From NCBI RefSeq assembly GCF_019511605.1, contig NZ_JAEUAV010000014.1, positions 1 through 64,000 on the forward strand: a DNA stretch of 64,000 nucleotides, given 5' to 3'. The notes beneath the pieces are model-generated. The model ran no database searches and was not told the origin of the DNA. It was given only the letters and a program-made list of their open reading frames with translations. This document shows positions 1 to 9,002 of this stretch, piece by piece. The DNA comes from Paraburkholderia phenoliruptrix. GTDB taxonomy: Bacteria; Pseudomonadota; Gammaproteobacteria; Burkholderiales; Burkholderiaceae. The first letter of the stretch is position 1. Every line of letters starts with the position of its first letter. The position numbers were made by a program, and so were the translations under genes.

Positions 1-213
1 GCCTTCCGCCCGCTGCCCGCCAGCGGACGACCAGCGCCCCCCGCCTGTCCCGTCCACCGCTGCCTTACGCCAATTCGCGCGACACGCCGTCTTCTCCTCA
101 CGACACAAAGTCACAATCGACTGAACTCCGTTACCTAAAATTGTCTGCACGCCTGCCGTTCGTTTTGCCGTTCGGCATCGGGGCGTTTCATATCCGTATT
201 TCGGGAGACGACA

Positions 214-630
214 ATGGAAGTTCAACCGTATGTGTTTTTCAACGGACGTTGCGAAGAAGCGCTCGATTATTACCGCCAGCATCTTGGCGCCGAAGTCACG
301 TTCATGATGCGTTTCAAGGACGCACCGCCCGATCCGCAGAACAAGCCGCGCGCCGGCGTCGAAGAGAAGATCATGCATGCGAACGTGCAGATGGGCTCGA
401 CACAGTGGATGGCGTCCGACGGCAACTGCGATCAGGACGCGAAACCGATGAGCGGCTTCAGCCTCTCCCTGACCGCGGACGATACGGCGTCGGCGCAGAA
501 ATACTTCAACGCGCTGGCCGACGGCGGCCAGATCGTCATGCCTTGGGGCGAAACCTTCTGGAGCAAGGGATTCGGCATGGCGGTGGACCGCTTCGGCCTG
601 ATGTGGATGGTGACCCTGCCGCACGAGTGA
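214..630 (+). CDS. PhnB-like VOC family protein
   Basis: The 138-residue product has the look of the PhnB / 3-demethylubiquinone-methyltransferase-like branch of the vicinal oxygen chelate superfamily. It opens with VQPYVFFNGRCEEALDYY and ends with a conserved W..K.FGM..DRFG.MW segment that is typical of the family. The ATG follows GGGAGACGACA, a good ribosome binding site. Proteins of this type are small cytosolic dimers of usually unknown substrate. A function cannot be assigned from sequence. It stands alone and converges on the FUSC gene, with 25 bases between their stop codons. Confidence 0.9.
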   Translation: MEVQPYVFFNGRCEEALDYYRQHLGAEVTFMMRFKDAPPDPQNKPRAGVEEKIMHANVQMGSTQWMASDGNCDQDAKPMSGFSLSLTADDTASAQKYFNALADGGQIVMPWGETFWSKGFGMAVDRFGLMWMVTLPHE

Positions 631-655
631 GCTGCGGCGGCCCCAAACACGGCGC

Positions 656-1927
656 CTAGGTCTTAGACAAGATCCGCGAATGCCGCTCGATGTTCCAGTG
701 CGACTCGGTGTCGCAGAGCGCCGCGCGCAAACGCGCCACCTGTTCCGCGAGCCGCTGCCCGAGCCAATACGGTCCCTGCAAATCGGGCGGCAACGGCAGC
801 GCCGAGTCACAGGCAGCCGGCGTGAGCGGCGTGGCTGCGTGACTGCCGGCCACGGGCGCAGCGGTTGTGAGGACGTCGGCCGCGGGAGCGCCGGCTCGCG
901 ACGCGTCCGCCGTCGAGCCGACCGTCGCGGGTAGGCACGCCGCCGACGCATTCTGCGCCGCAACGCCAGCCGCCGCGCCCTTGGTCAAAGCCCCGGAACG
1001 CTGCGCCCGACCAAAACGCAGGCCGCGTGCCGTCGCCAGCAGCATCGTGCGCACGGCTTGCACCTCGGCTCCGCAGCGTCGCGTATAGGCCGCACGCGCG
1101 GCGGCGTCGGCCTGCATCAGCGGCCCGGTCGCCAGCAGTTCCAGCGAACTCAGCACCGAACGATGCAAGCGCTGAATCTCCTCGAGCTTCGCCTGCGGCA
1201 CGTCGATCTCCTTCGCCACCGAAGGCATGAGCGAGCGCAACTGCACGAGCCGCCGGTTGATCTCCAGAAAACGCCTGACCTGCTCTTCCTCGCCGATCGA
1301 TTCGCCCTCCAGCAAGCGCGTGTAGATGCGCGCGCATTCGCGCAGATTCGCAGCGAGCCCGTAGCGCCACGAATAGGTGGCATGCAACGGCAACGCGAAT
1401 GAAAACGCGAGAGCGATCACAATGCCGATCAGCACGTTCAACGTGCGCCACAGGCCGACGTCGATCACGTTGTCGCCATGTCCGGCGACGATGCACATGG
1501 TGATCGCCGTGAGCAACCCGATATAGCCCGACGAGCCGATCGCAAACCACGCGCAGATTGCCGCCACAATCGCCATCAACACGTAGGTGAGCGGCAGCGA
1601 GCCGATCAGGTTCTGCTGCACGATCAACGCCAGCCCGATCGACGCGCCCAGTAGCGTGCCGGCGGCCCGTTCCGCCGCTTTTTTGCGGATGTTTCCGTGA
1701 TGCTGCAGCCCGCCGATCACCACCAGCAACGTTACCGACGACCAGATGCCGTGCGGAATGTCGATGCCGGTCGTCGCGAGAATCGAGAACAGCATCGCGA
1801 GCCCGACGCGCAGACTGTGCAGCACTTTGGCGTGCCGGTAGCGGTAATACGGCGACGTGATCGCGCGGACCATCCGGCTCACTGCCGGGCGGCGCGGAAT
1901 GACAGGGCGGGAATCTGCAGAAGCCAT
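656..1927 (-). CDS. FUSC-family inner membrane protein
   Basis: A 423-residue membrane protein with about six hydrophobic segments between residues 35 and 170. The pattern is that of the FUSC / aromatic-acid exporter-like family (YccS and AaeB relatives), including VTLLVVIGG and a following H.GN..KA.ERA.GT..GA loop. The cytosolic C-terminal half is helical and then becomes Ala/Pro-rich and poorly conserved. The start chosen is the ATG giving MASADSRPV. Reading frame continues upstream, but that sequence does not look like this family. No strong ribosome binding site decides the start. Function is inferred as efflux or envelope stress; substrate unknown. Confidence 0.8.
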   Translation of the reverse strand: MASADSRPVIPRRPAVSRMVRAITSPYYRYRHAKVLHSLRVGLAMLFSILATTGIDIPHGIWSSVTLLVVIGGLQHHGNIRKKAAERAAGTLLGASIGLALIVQQNLIGSLPLTYVLMAIVAAICAWFAIGSSGYIGLLTAITMCIVAGHGDNVIDVGLWRTLNVLIGIVIALAFSFALPLHATYSWRYGLAANLRECARIYTRLLEGESIGEEEQVRRFLEINRRLVQLRSLMPSVAKEIDVPQAKLEEIQRLHRSVLSSLELLATGPLMQADAAARAAYTRRCGAEVQAVRTMLLATARGLRFGRAQRSGALTKGAAAGVAAQNASAACLPATVGSTADASRAGAPAADVLTTAAPVAGSHAATPLTPAACDSALPLPPDLQGPYWLGQRLAEQVARLRAALCDTESHWNIERHSRILSKT

Positions 1928-2004
1928 GGCGGCGGCAGCGGACAGCGCTTTCGAAGGAAGTCCCGCTATCGTGCCCTGGAGTGCGGCGGAAGTACAAACA
2001 CAAA

Positions 2005-2030
2005 CGCCCGCGGACTGCGGTCCGCGGGCG
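2005..2030 (-). terminator. Hairpin after the symporter gene
   Basis: A perfect 10-bp inverted repeat (2005-2014 with 2021-2030, six-base loop) lies just past the symporter stop codon. On the minus strand it is followed by a T-rich stretch (TTTGTGTTTG), so it probably ends the DUF3311-symporter transcript. Confidence 0.65.
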
Positions 2031-2052
2031 CCTGGTTTGCTAGCGTCGACGC

Positions 2053-3603
2053 TTAGCTTTCGACCACGTCCAGATAGTCTTCCGGACGCGTACGGTCTTC
2101 GGCGCGCTGCATGCCGAACGCACGCACGAGCAGGCTCACCACCACCGCCACCACCAGATTCACGATCAGCGACCACACCGCCGCATAGCCCGGAATCGCC
2201 ATGCCGAACAGGTGAACCGTGAAGATGGAGCCGGCGAGTTTCAGCGAAATCGCCATCCACGTGCCCGTCGCAATGCCCGCCGCCCAGCCGAGCAACAGGC
2301 CGCGGTAGTCGAGCACGCGCGTGTACAGTCCGAGCACGATGGCGGGCAGCGTCTGGATGATCCAGATACCGCCGAGCAACTGCAACTGGATGGCATACGT
2401 GAGCGGCAAGCCGAGAATGAACGCCACAGCGCCCACCTTGACGATCAGCGACACCAGCTTCGCGACGTTGGTCTCCTGGTCGTGCGTCATGTTGCGGTTG
2501 ACGAACTCCTTGTGGATGTTGCGCGTGTACAGGTTCGCTGCCGCGATCGACATGATTGCCGCCGGCACCAGCGCGCCGATGCCGATGGCCGCGAACGCCA
2601 CGCCGACGAACCACGACGGGAAGAAGTGCAGGAACAGCGCCGGCACCGCGAAGTTCGGGCCGAACGCCTTGAAGTACGGCGCGAATTCCGGCATGTCTTT
2701 TACGCCTGCGGCGAGCGCCATGAAGCCGAGCAGCGCGAGCAGACCGAGCACCAGCGAATACGCCGGCAACATCGCCATATTGCGGCGGATCGTGTTGCCC
2801 GATTTCGACGACAGCACCGCGGTGATCGAGTGCGGGTACAAGAACAGCGCCAGCGCCGAACCGACTGCGAGCGTCGCATACGCGCTATAGCCGTTCAGAC
2901 TCGACACGTCCGGCGCCTTCAGCAGCAGCTTGGCCGGCGGCACTGCGCCGAAGATGTGGCCGAAGCCGCCCAGTTGCGGCGGAATCACGATGATCGCAGC
3001 GAAGATGGTGACGTAGATCAGGATGTCCTTCACCACGGCGATCATGGCCGGCGCACGCAGGCCCGACGTGTACGTGTACGCAGCCAGAATGGCGAACGCG
3101 ATGATCAGCGGCAGGTCCCCGACAAAGCCCTTCGTGTCGAAACCGAGCGCGCCGATCACCACTTCGATGCCGACCAGTTGCAGCGCGATGTACGGCATCG
3201 TCGCCACGATGCCGGTCACGGCAATGGCGAGCGCGAGCATGCGGCTGCCGTAGCGCGCCGACACGAAATCCGCCGACGTTACGTAACCCTGACGTTTCGC
3301 GATGCTCCACAACTTGGGGAACACGACGAACGCAAACGGATAGATGAGGATCGTGTACGGCAGCGCGAAGAAACCGGTTGCACCCGCACCGAACACCAGC
3401 GCCGGCACGGCGATGAACGTATACGCGGTGTACAGGTCGCCGCCCAGCAGGAACCACGTGACGATGGTGCCGAAGCGCCGCCCGCCGAGACCCCACTCCT
3501 CCAGATGGGCGAGATCGCCGCGCCGCCAGTGCGCCGCGATGAACCCGAGAATCGTGACGCCGATGAAAAACAGAACGAAGACGAAAGTTGCGATGGCGTT
3601 CAT
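2053..3603 (-). CDS. mctP: Sodium:solute symporter, MctP-like
   Basis: A 516-residue polytopic protein with about 13 hydrophobic segments. It matches the SSS (sodium:solute symporter) family, most closely the monocarboxylate permease MctP type, which imports lactate, pyruvate and similar acids. The N-terminal segment with GGRRFG..VTWFLLGGDLYTAYTF is characteristic, and a small DUF3311 protein encoded directly upstream is the usual partner. The start ATG overlaps the DUF3311 stop by one base (TAATG), so the two are translationally coupled. Family membership is firm. The substrate is inferred from the family and gene pair. Confidence 0.88.
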   Translation of the reverse strand: MNAIATFVFVLFFIGVTILGFIAAHWRRGDLAHLEEWGLGGRRFGTIVTWFLLGGDLYTAYTFIAVPALVFGAGATGFFALPYTILIYPFAFVVFPKLWSIAKRQGYVTSADFVSARYGSRMLALAIAVTGIVATMPYIALQLVGIEVVIGALGFDTKGFVGDLPLIIAFAILAAYTYTSGLRAPAMIAVVKDILIYVTIFAAIIVIPPQLGGFGHIFGAVPPAKLLLKAPDVSSLNGYSAYATLAVGSALALFLYPHSITAVLSSKSGNTIRRNMAMLPAYSLVLGLLALLGFMALAAGVKDMPEFAPYFKAFGPNFAVPALFLHFFPSWFVGVAFAAIGIGALVPAAIMSIAAANLYTRNIHKEFVNRNMTHDQETNVAKLVSLIVKVGAVAFILGLPLTYAIQLQLLGGIWIIQTLPAIVLGLYTRVLDYRGLLLGWAAGIATGTWMAISLKLAGSIFTVHLFGMAIPGYAAVWSLIVNLVVAVVVSLLVRAFGMQRAEDRTRPEDYLDVVES

Positions 3604-3842
3604 TATCGTGCGTCTCCTTGCGGACGGCCCGACGCGCGCGTCCTGGTCTTGAAGTACACGATTGCGGTAATGATCGCGCTGATCAGCACCCAGAGGAGCT
3701 GATACCAGTAGAAAAACGGAAAGTCGAACAGAACCGGTTCGACCTTGTTATACGACGGCACCCAGACCATGGCGATCCAGGGCAACAGCAACAGCCAGAG
3801 CCAGTGCTTGCTGGCTTTGTTTGCGTCGGCGTCGTGAGCCAT
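3603..3842 (-). CDS. DUF3311 membrane protein
   Basis: This 79-residue protein has two hydrophobic helices (LWLLLLPWIAMVWVPSYN and FPFFYWYQLLWVLISAIIT). It matches DUF3311, small membrane proteins routinely encoded immediately before MctP-type symporters. It probably acts as an accessory subunit in the inner membrane. A GAGGAGAC ribosome binding site precedes the ATG. Its stop overlaps the symporter start by one base. Confidence 0.88.
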   Translation of the reverse strand: MAHDADANKASKHWLWLLLLPWIAMVWVPSYNKVEPVLFDFPFFYWYQLLWVLISAIITAIVYFKTRTRASGRPQGDAR

Positions 3843-4290
3843 GACGTCTCCTCTTCCCTATTATTGAAATGTTGGCCCGTGTTCGACGGGGGGCGGCTCC
3901 CTAAAGCGCAGAGCCGCCTCGCGGTAGCCCGCCTGCGGAGGATCGCCCCGCATGGGACACGAGTGCCCCGAAAGCTTCGAAAGAGTATAGGAGCCGCGAA
4001 CGTGCGGTCAAGCAGGGTGGACCCGAGGCGAAGGGGTGGGTGTGAGGTGAGGGCGACGAGCTTTGCCGGCCGTCGATCGAGTCGCGAAGACAGCCTGGCG
4101 ACGCAGCGAAGCGTCGAGGCCCGCATGCCTCAACGCCTCACTGCCCCTACGCCCGTACCCCAATGCTGAATAGATAGCGGCGCAGGCCCGGGAGATAGCG
4201 GCGCGGGCCCGGCGTCGCGTGGACGCGACGATTTCCGCTGAGGCCGCCGGAATCACGGTCCGGGCCCGGCCGCCGCGGCGCATGTTCCGC
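3843..4290. other. Intergenic region with a 21-bp direct repeat
   Basis: No convincing gene lies in these 448 bases. The part next to 3842 is the leader of the minus-strand DUF3311-symporter operon and carries its ribosome binding site. Near the other end there are two adjacent 21-bp near-identical copies (4172-4192 and 4193-4213, starting agatagcggcgc). They differ at two positions. No promoter was identified with confidence. Confidence 0.5.
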
Positions 4291-5202
4291 TCAGATGACG
4301 AACGACGCGCCCGTCTGCCCTGTCGATTCCTGCAGCCCCTTGATCCACTTGCGCGCCGGCAGGCCGAGTTCCGCCTCGATGAGCCTCGCGCGCGCTTGCA
4401 GCGCCGTGAAGGGCACGTCGAGCGGCGGCCCCGAAAACGCGATCGCGATGCGGTTGCCGTCGTGCACTTCGGGCAACGCGACCACCCGGCCGTCGAACGC
4501 TTCTTTCAGGCGCTTCATGTTGCGCACGAAGCTCGGGTGATCGCCGAACAGGTTCACGGTGACCACGCCCGCCTCTGTCAGACACGCGCGCACCGCACGG
4601 TAAAAGCCGACGCTGTCGAGCACGGGGCCGCGCGCCGTTGCATCGTAAATGTCGATCTGCAATGCGCCGATCGTGCCGTGATTCGCGCGGTCGTTGACGA
4701 AGTCCCACGCGTCGGTCTCGTGCACGGCGAGGCGCGCGTCGTCGGGCGGCAACCCGAACATCGTGCGCGCGGCCACCACGACCGCCGGGTTCACCTCGAC
4801 CGCCTCGACCTTCGCGCGCTTCAGGAAGCGGTGCGCGAACTTGGTCAGAGCGGCAGCGCCGAGGCCCAGTTGCACGACACGCCTGGGCGTTTCGATGAAG
4901 AGCAGCCACGCCATCATCTGTTGCGCGTATTCGAGTTCGATGTGATCGGGCTTGCGCAGCCGCATCGCGCCTTGCACCCATTCCGTGCCGAAATGCAGAT
5001 AGCGCACGCCGCCCTCTTCCGAGAACGTGACGGGCGCAAAGCGCGGCTTGCGCGGCGTTTCGATCTGCGGCGCGTCGTGCAGGTCGTCTTCGTGCGACGC
5101 GCGTTTGTTGTTGCGCACGGAAGCGCGTTTGCTCGCGTCGTGGTCGTTGCGGTTGCGGAATGCACGCGCCTCGGCCGAAGCGCGCTTGATGAGTTTCGTC
5201 AT
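4291..5202 (-). CDS. Spermidine synthase-like methyltransferase-fold protein
   Basis: A 303-residue protein. Its centre has the Rossmann signature of spermidine synthases and related methyltransferases (VVQLGLGAAALTKF, then VEAVEVNPAVV and a downstream IDIYDA). The N-terminal 45 residues are basic and look disordered. True SpeE motifs for polyamine binding are not obvious, so it may be one of the SpeE-like proteins of unknown substrate. The ATG overlaps the stop of the upstream glycosylase gene by four bases (ATGA). This favours the MTKLIKR start and implies coupled translation. Confidence 0.82.
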   Translation of the reverse strand: MTKLIKRASAEARAFRNRNDHDASKRASVRNNKRASHEDDLHDAPQIETPRKPRFAPVTFSEEGGVRYLHFGTEWVQGAMRLRKPDHIELEYAQQMMAWLLFIETPRRVVQLGLGAAALTKFAHRFLKRAKVEAVEVNPAVVVAARTMFGLPPDDARLAVHETDAWDFVNDRANHGTIGALQIDIYDATARGPVLDSVGFYRAVRACLTEAGVVTVNLFGDHPSFVRNMKRLKEAFDGRVVALPEVHDGNRIAIAFSGPPLDVPFTALQARARLIEAELGLPARKWIKGLQESTGQTGASFVI

Positions 5203-5672
5203 GTAAGGATGTCGCGCCACAGGCGCAATTTTTGATCGAACGAGAGCATAGCATTGGCCGGACTCGACGAAGGCAACACGAGCGTCGTGTAGCCCGCCGC
5301 GCCGATCACCGTTGCAAAGCGGCCTGCGGTCTTGCCGTTGAAGGCGACTTTGCGCAGCTTCGGCGAGTGCTCGCGCAGCGAAGCAAAGTCGTTTGGCTGC
5401 GCATTGCGGATCGCCGCATCGAGGCTGCCCTCGCGATGACACGCGGCCAGCACGTCCCACACGCCTATGCCGTGCGAGAGCAGACGTTGCAGGCGTTCTT
5501 CATAGGTAAGCTCGGCGAGCGGCTCGTCGAGCACCGCGCCAAGCAAACGCCAGAACTGGTTACGCGGATGCGCGTAATACTGCGTCGCGGCCAGCGACGC
5601 CTCGCCGGGAAAGCTGCCGAGAATCAGCGTATGGGTGTCAGCGGCGACGACGGGGGGAAAGCCGCGCAACAT
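5199..5672 (-). CDS. DNA-deoxyinosine glycosylase (UDG superfamily)
   Basis: A 157-residue protein of the uracil-DNA glycosylase superfamily. Near the N-terminus is the signature of hypoxanthine/deoxyinosine glycosylases: LILGSFPGEASL, then YYAHPRNQFW, where the Asn of PRN is the expected catalytic residue. GIGVWDV and LPSSSPAN are the further active-site loops. It should excise deaminated adenine (hypoxanthine) from DNA in base excision repair. Its start overlaps the ubiC stop by one base (TGATG), and its stop overlaps the next start by four. The three genes therefore form a tight minus-strand operon. Confidence 0.85.
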   Translation of the reverse strand: MLRGFPPVVAADTHTLILGSFPGEASLAATQYYAHPRNQFWRLLGAVLDEPLAELTYEERLQRLLSHGIGVWDVLAACHREGSLDAAIRNAQPNDFASLREHSPKLRKVAFNGKTAGRFATVIGAAGYTTLVLPSSSPANAMLSFDQKLRLWRDILT

Positions 5673-6430
5673 CAGGGACTCCGTTTATGCGTGGGGTCTG
5701 CCGGCGGGTCTGCCGGGGCGTTCGCCGTAGCAGGCTGCATCGCGGCATGCGCCCGTGACGCCGTGTGCTCCAGCGAACGGCCATGCTCGCGCAGGCGCGC
5801 GTGCGCCGCGTGGCTTGCAGCGCTGCCACCGGCCGCATCGGAAGCCGGGCGCAAGTGCGGCGCCCGCTTCGACAACGCCGCGAGGTGCGCCCACAGTGCC
5901 GGCAAAAAACACTCGGTGACGAGAAGCGGCGCGCCACACCGCTCGAACACCGAACGGCGCGCCACCAATGCATGCGGCGCCATTGCGCCGACCTCACGCG
6001 CGGCAAGACGGTACAGCGGATGCCGCGCGGTCACACGCCGGCTGACCAACGCCGAGCGCGCGACGCTGCTGTCGCTATACAGCAGTTCGGCGAGCGGCCT
6101 GGTGCGCAAACGCCGCGTGGCCTGCCACACGCCCACGCTCGCGGCGAGAGGCGCGACGCTGTGCGCTGCGACGAACGGCACGCCATCGACGCAAAGCACG
6201 ACCTCGCGCACCCATACTGGCGCACGCATGCAAAGACCCAGCGCGGCATGCTCGTCGGCCCAGGGCAGCGCCACGCCCTCACGGGTAACGCGCACGGCGA
6301 CCGCGCCGAGCACGCGCAGATGCGCGGTCAACGAACCGCCGCGGGTCAACCAGTCTTTTTGCGCAGCACTGAAACCAGGCAAGGGAGCGACACGCCAGTG
6401 CGCGTCGGCGGCATCAAAACGGATAGGCAT
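5672..6430 (-). CDS. ubiC: Chorismate--pyruvate lyase
   Basis: UbiC converts chorismate to 4-hydroxybenzoate and pyruvate, the first committed step of ubiquinone synthesis. The first 175 residues fit the family: a WLTRGGSLT segment after the N-terminus, [12 protein letters not shown] in the middle, and an [12 protein letters not shown]-terminal core motif. At 252 residues it is longer than the roughly 165-residue enzyme of enterics. The extra 75 residues are Ala/Pro/His-rich and look disordered. It is the first gene of the overlapping set ubiC, glycosylase, SpeE-like. The gene on its other side diverges. Confidence 0.88.
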   Translation of the reverse strand: MPIRFDAADAHWRVAPLPGFSAAQKDWLTRGGSLTAHLRVLGAVAVRVTREGVALPWADEHAALGLCMRAPVWVREVVLCVDGVPFVAAHSVAPLAASVGVWQATRRLRTRPLAELLYSDSSVARSALVSRRVTARHPLYRLAAREVGAMAPHALVARRSVFERCGAPLLVTECFLPALWAHLAALSKRAPHLRPASDAAGGSAASHAAHARLREHGRSLEHTASRAHAAMQPATANAPADPPADPTHKRSP

Positions 6431-6668
6431 GGAATCGGATTATAGCGACGGCCCGTCGGAGCACTGCCAGGCACACGCGCGGCTCTTCTGCCAAATGGCG
6501 ATAGACGCCGCATGTGCATCAAACCGCGCGAGCGGCGCGCTGATTTCGGAAAGCTCCGATTCTCCCTCGACCACAACGCACGATACAACCTCCGTGCTTT
6601 ACGCACCGGCGATCGGCCCGCCGTCGGCGGGCTCGCCATCCAATCCGCAAAACAACGAGAGCATAAAC

Positions 6669-7175
6669 ATGAAGAAACTTCTGGGTGTCAGCGCCTGCGC
6701 ACTGTCTGTCGTGTTGATGGCCGGCTGCGCGGCCCAACTGAACCGAGACACCGAAACGTCGTTGAACAAGGCCGTGGGTATTGAAGTCGCGCCGGTCACG
6801 GACGGCGTCGCCGTCAAGCTGCCGGAAAAAGCGCTGTTCGATTTCAACAAGTCGGACGTGCGCAGCGATGCGAGCGGGGTGATCGACCGTTCGGCGGTGT
6901 TGCTCAAGCGCAGCAAGAAGCCGATCATCGTCGAAGGCTATACGGACAACGTCGGAACGCTCGAATACAACCAGCAACTCTCCGAAGCGCGCGCGGTCGC
7001 GGTGGGGTACGCGCTAGTGGCGCGCGGCGTGGCGATGGACCGGATTCGCACCAAAGGCAATGCGTACAACAACCCGGTCGCGAGCAACGACACGCCGGAA
7101 GGCCGCGCGCTCAATCGCCGCACCGAGATCGTCGTGCGCGGCGAGACGATGGAAACCTTGATGGGCAAGAAGTAA
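6669..7175 (+). CDS. OmpA-family peptidoglycan-binding lipoprotein
   Basis: A 168-residue outer-membrane lipoprotein. The signal peptide ends in a lipobox-like VLMAGC with Cys20 as the acylated residue. Residues 55 to 160 form an OmpA C-terminal domain, with GYTDNVG, the NQQLSEARAVAV helix and an NRRTEIVV end, which binds peptidoglycan. This is the Pal/YiaD type of envelope anchor. The ATG was chosen because it follows GAGAG at good spacing and begins the signal peptide. Reading frame is open far upstream but that part is not protein-like. Confidence 0.9.
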   Translation: MKKLLGVSACALSVVLMAGCAAQLNRDTETSLNKAVGIEVAPVTDGVAVKLPEKALFDFNKSDVRSDASGVIDRSAVLLKRSKKPIIVEGYTDNVGTLEYNQQLSEARAVAVGYALVARGVAMDRIRTKGNAYNNPVASNDTPEGRALNRRTEIVVRGETMETLMGKK

Positions 7176-7177
7176 AA

Positions 7178-7195
7178 GCCCGCTGGACGGCGGGC
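7178..7195 (+). terminator. Short hairpin after the OmpA-like gene
   Basis: A 6-bp G+C inverted repeat with a six-base loop follows the stop codon by two bases. There is no U-tract, so termination is only a possibility. Confidence 0.3.
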
Positions 7196-7247
7196 CGACT
7201 TTCGCCCGCTGCAACATATGAAGCCGGACGCGCCACGCGTGTGCGGC

Positions 7248-8990
7248 TCATTTCTCGACAAATTCCGTGAGCGCTCGTGCGACTTCGGCGAGCACTCCGT
7301 TCCACTGGCCCAACTCGCGCTGTCTGAAGAGGCGCATTGACGGATACCACGGGCTATCGTCGCGCGCGACCATCCAGCGCCAGTCCGTGAACGTGGGCAC
7401 CAGCACCCAGACCGGCGTGCCGCATGCGCCTGCCAGATGCGCAACCGCGGTATCCACGGTAATCACGAGATCGAGCGACTGAATGATCGCGAGCGTATCT
7501 GCGAAATCCTGAATTTCGGGGCCAAGCGGATGCACGTTCATACAGGCGGACGTGGCTGCCGCGTCGTGCTGTGCATCGCCCTTCTGTAGCGAAAACCAGC
7601 GCACGTCAGGCTGTTGGAGCAACGGCCGCCATTGCAGAAGCGCAACAGACCTGTAGCGATCCAGCCCATATGCCGGGTTGCCGGCCCACACAATGCCGAC
7701 GCGCTTTCTGAACGGACGCTGCGCCTGCTGCACACTGAGCGCCTCGAGGCGGTTGCGCCAGCGCTGCAGCTTGCACGGCTCGGCCCGCAGATAGGCGCTG
7801 GCGAGCGGCAGCATGGATACCTCGAGGTTCATATGCACGGGCATGCGCAGCATGCGGCACCAGTAGTCGTAGGGACCGGGCGGCACCGTGGTCCACGCGG
7901 CATGGACGCCCGCGGCCCCACGCGCTACATCGCCCAACGGCTCCTCGACCCACACGTCCACCTGCGCGCCACGCTGGTGCAGCCAGTCGGCCATGCGCAA
8001 AAACTGGATCTGATCGCCAAGACCCTGTTCTCCGACCAGCAGGAAACGGCAGCCGAACACGCGCTCGCCCTGCCATTCGGGATAAGGCGGCCGAACCAGG
8101 TTGTGGTTTTCGGGCAGCGCGTCATGCCACCGGTACTGTTTCCAGCCGCATCGGAAATCCCCCGCGCGAAGCTGCGCCGCGGCCAGATTGAACTGCATGA
8201 GCGCGTTGTCCGGCAACAGACGCGCGGCCTCGGCGGCATGCAGGTGCATCTGCTCGAAGTCGCCGAGCATGTTCAGCGCGAACGATGCATTGTGATGCAA
8301 CCACGCGTCGTGCGGATCGACTGCCACTGCCTGCCGCGCGACGCTCAGCGCCTCGACGAAACGCTGCGCGCTGTTCAATGCGAAGGCGAGTTGCTGTAGC
8401 GCGCCGGCATCTGCGGCGCAGCGTGCGCGCACTGCGGGCCAGGTGACGTCGAGTTCGGCCTCGCGCCCCGCCTTGAATAACGCCGCGATCAGCTTGCAGC
8501 CATCGGCGATATTCGACGAGTCGAGTTCCCATGCGCGCTGCCAAAAATCCGCCGCATCGGCATGCTGAGCCTGATCCCCGCAAATTTGCGCGAGTGCGCG
8601 AACGGCATGATGCAACGTGGGCTCGAAACCTAGTGCATTCGAATAGTGCCGGCGCGCTTCGTCGAGCCGACCGGACAGCTTCAGGCAATCCGCCAGATTA
8701 CGATGCAGGCTGGCGCTGCCACCGCCGATGTTCAGCGCCCGATAGTAGAACGCCTCCGCCGCGATCGGCTCGCCGCGCAACGCAGCGAGCAGCCCGCGGT
8801 GCTCCCAGATATCCGCACGCTCCGGCGCGGCGTTCAATGCGCGATCGAGTAGCTCGCAGGCGTGATCGAGCGCTCCCTCGCGAAAATGGGCGAGACCGCG
8901 TTGATGCAGCGCATGCGCATCGTCGGGCGGCGCCTCTCGCGCTGCGGGAGCTGACAAACCGGATGAACGCGATGAACCTTGATGATGCAT
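7248..8990 (-). CDS. TPR protein with GT9-like glycosyltransferase domain
   Basis: A 580-residue cytosolic protein. Residues 20 to 290 contain about seven TPR repeats (for example HQRGLAHFREGALDHACELL). The C-terminal half resembles heptosyltransferase-type (GT9/GT-B) domains, with LLVGEQGLGDQIQFLRM, VGIVWAGNP and the nucleotide-sugar segment DLVITVDTAVAHLAGACGTPVW. Such fusions often glycosylate proteins such as flagellin, but no acceptor gene is visible here. It lies 12 bases downstream of a gene with the same architecture on the same strand, so the two are likely co-transcribed. Its own ribosome binding site is weak. Confidence 0.85.
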   Translation of the reverse strand: MHHQGSSRSSGLSAPAAREAPPDDAHALHQRGLAHFREGALDHACELLDRALNAAPERADIWEHRGLLAALRGEPIAAEAFYYRALNIGGGSASLHRNLADCLKLSGRLDEARRHYSNALGFEPTLHHAVRALAQICGDQAQHADAADFWQRAWELDSSNIADGCKLIAALFKAGREAELDVTWPAVRARCAADAGALQQLAFALNSAQRFVEALSVARQAVAVDPHDAWLHHNASFALNMLGDFEQMHLHAAEAARLLPDNALMQFNLAAAQLRAGDFRCGWKQYRWHDALPENHNLVRPPYPEWQGERVFGCRFLLVGEQGLGDQIQFLRMADWLHQRGAQVDVWVEEPLGDVARGAAGVHAAWTTVPPGPYDYWCRMLRMPVHMNLEVSMLPLASAYLRAEPCKLQRWRNRLEALSVQQAQRPFRKRVGIVWAGNPAYGLDRYRSVALLQWRPLLQQPDVRWFSLQKGDAQHDAAATSACMNVHPLGPEIQDFADTLAIIQSLDLVITVDTAVAHLAGACGTPVWVLVPTFTDWRWMVARDDSPWYPSMRLFRQRELGQWNGVLAEVARALTEFVEK

Positions 8991-9002
8991 GGCGTGCGGT
9001 AG

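Noticed and set aside
2212-3702. 496-codon plus-strand open frame across the symporter gene
   Set aside because: It is Arg/Glu/His-rich shadow translation of the opposite strand, which encodes an intact SSS symporter.
3843-4290. Protein-coding ORFs on either strand in this gap
   Set aside because: They are short, Arg-rich and without ribosome binding sites or motifs.
5232-6668. Long plus-strand open frame running upstream of the OmpA-like lipoprotein
   Set aside because: It lies opposite ubiC and the glycosylase and has no protein-like pattern. The lipoprotein has a signal peptide and ribosome binding site at 6669.
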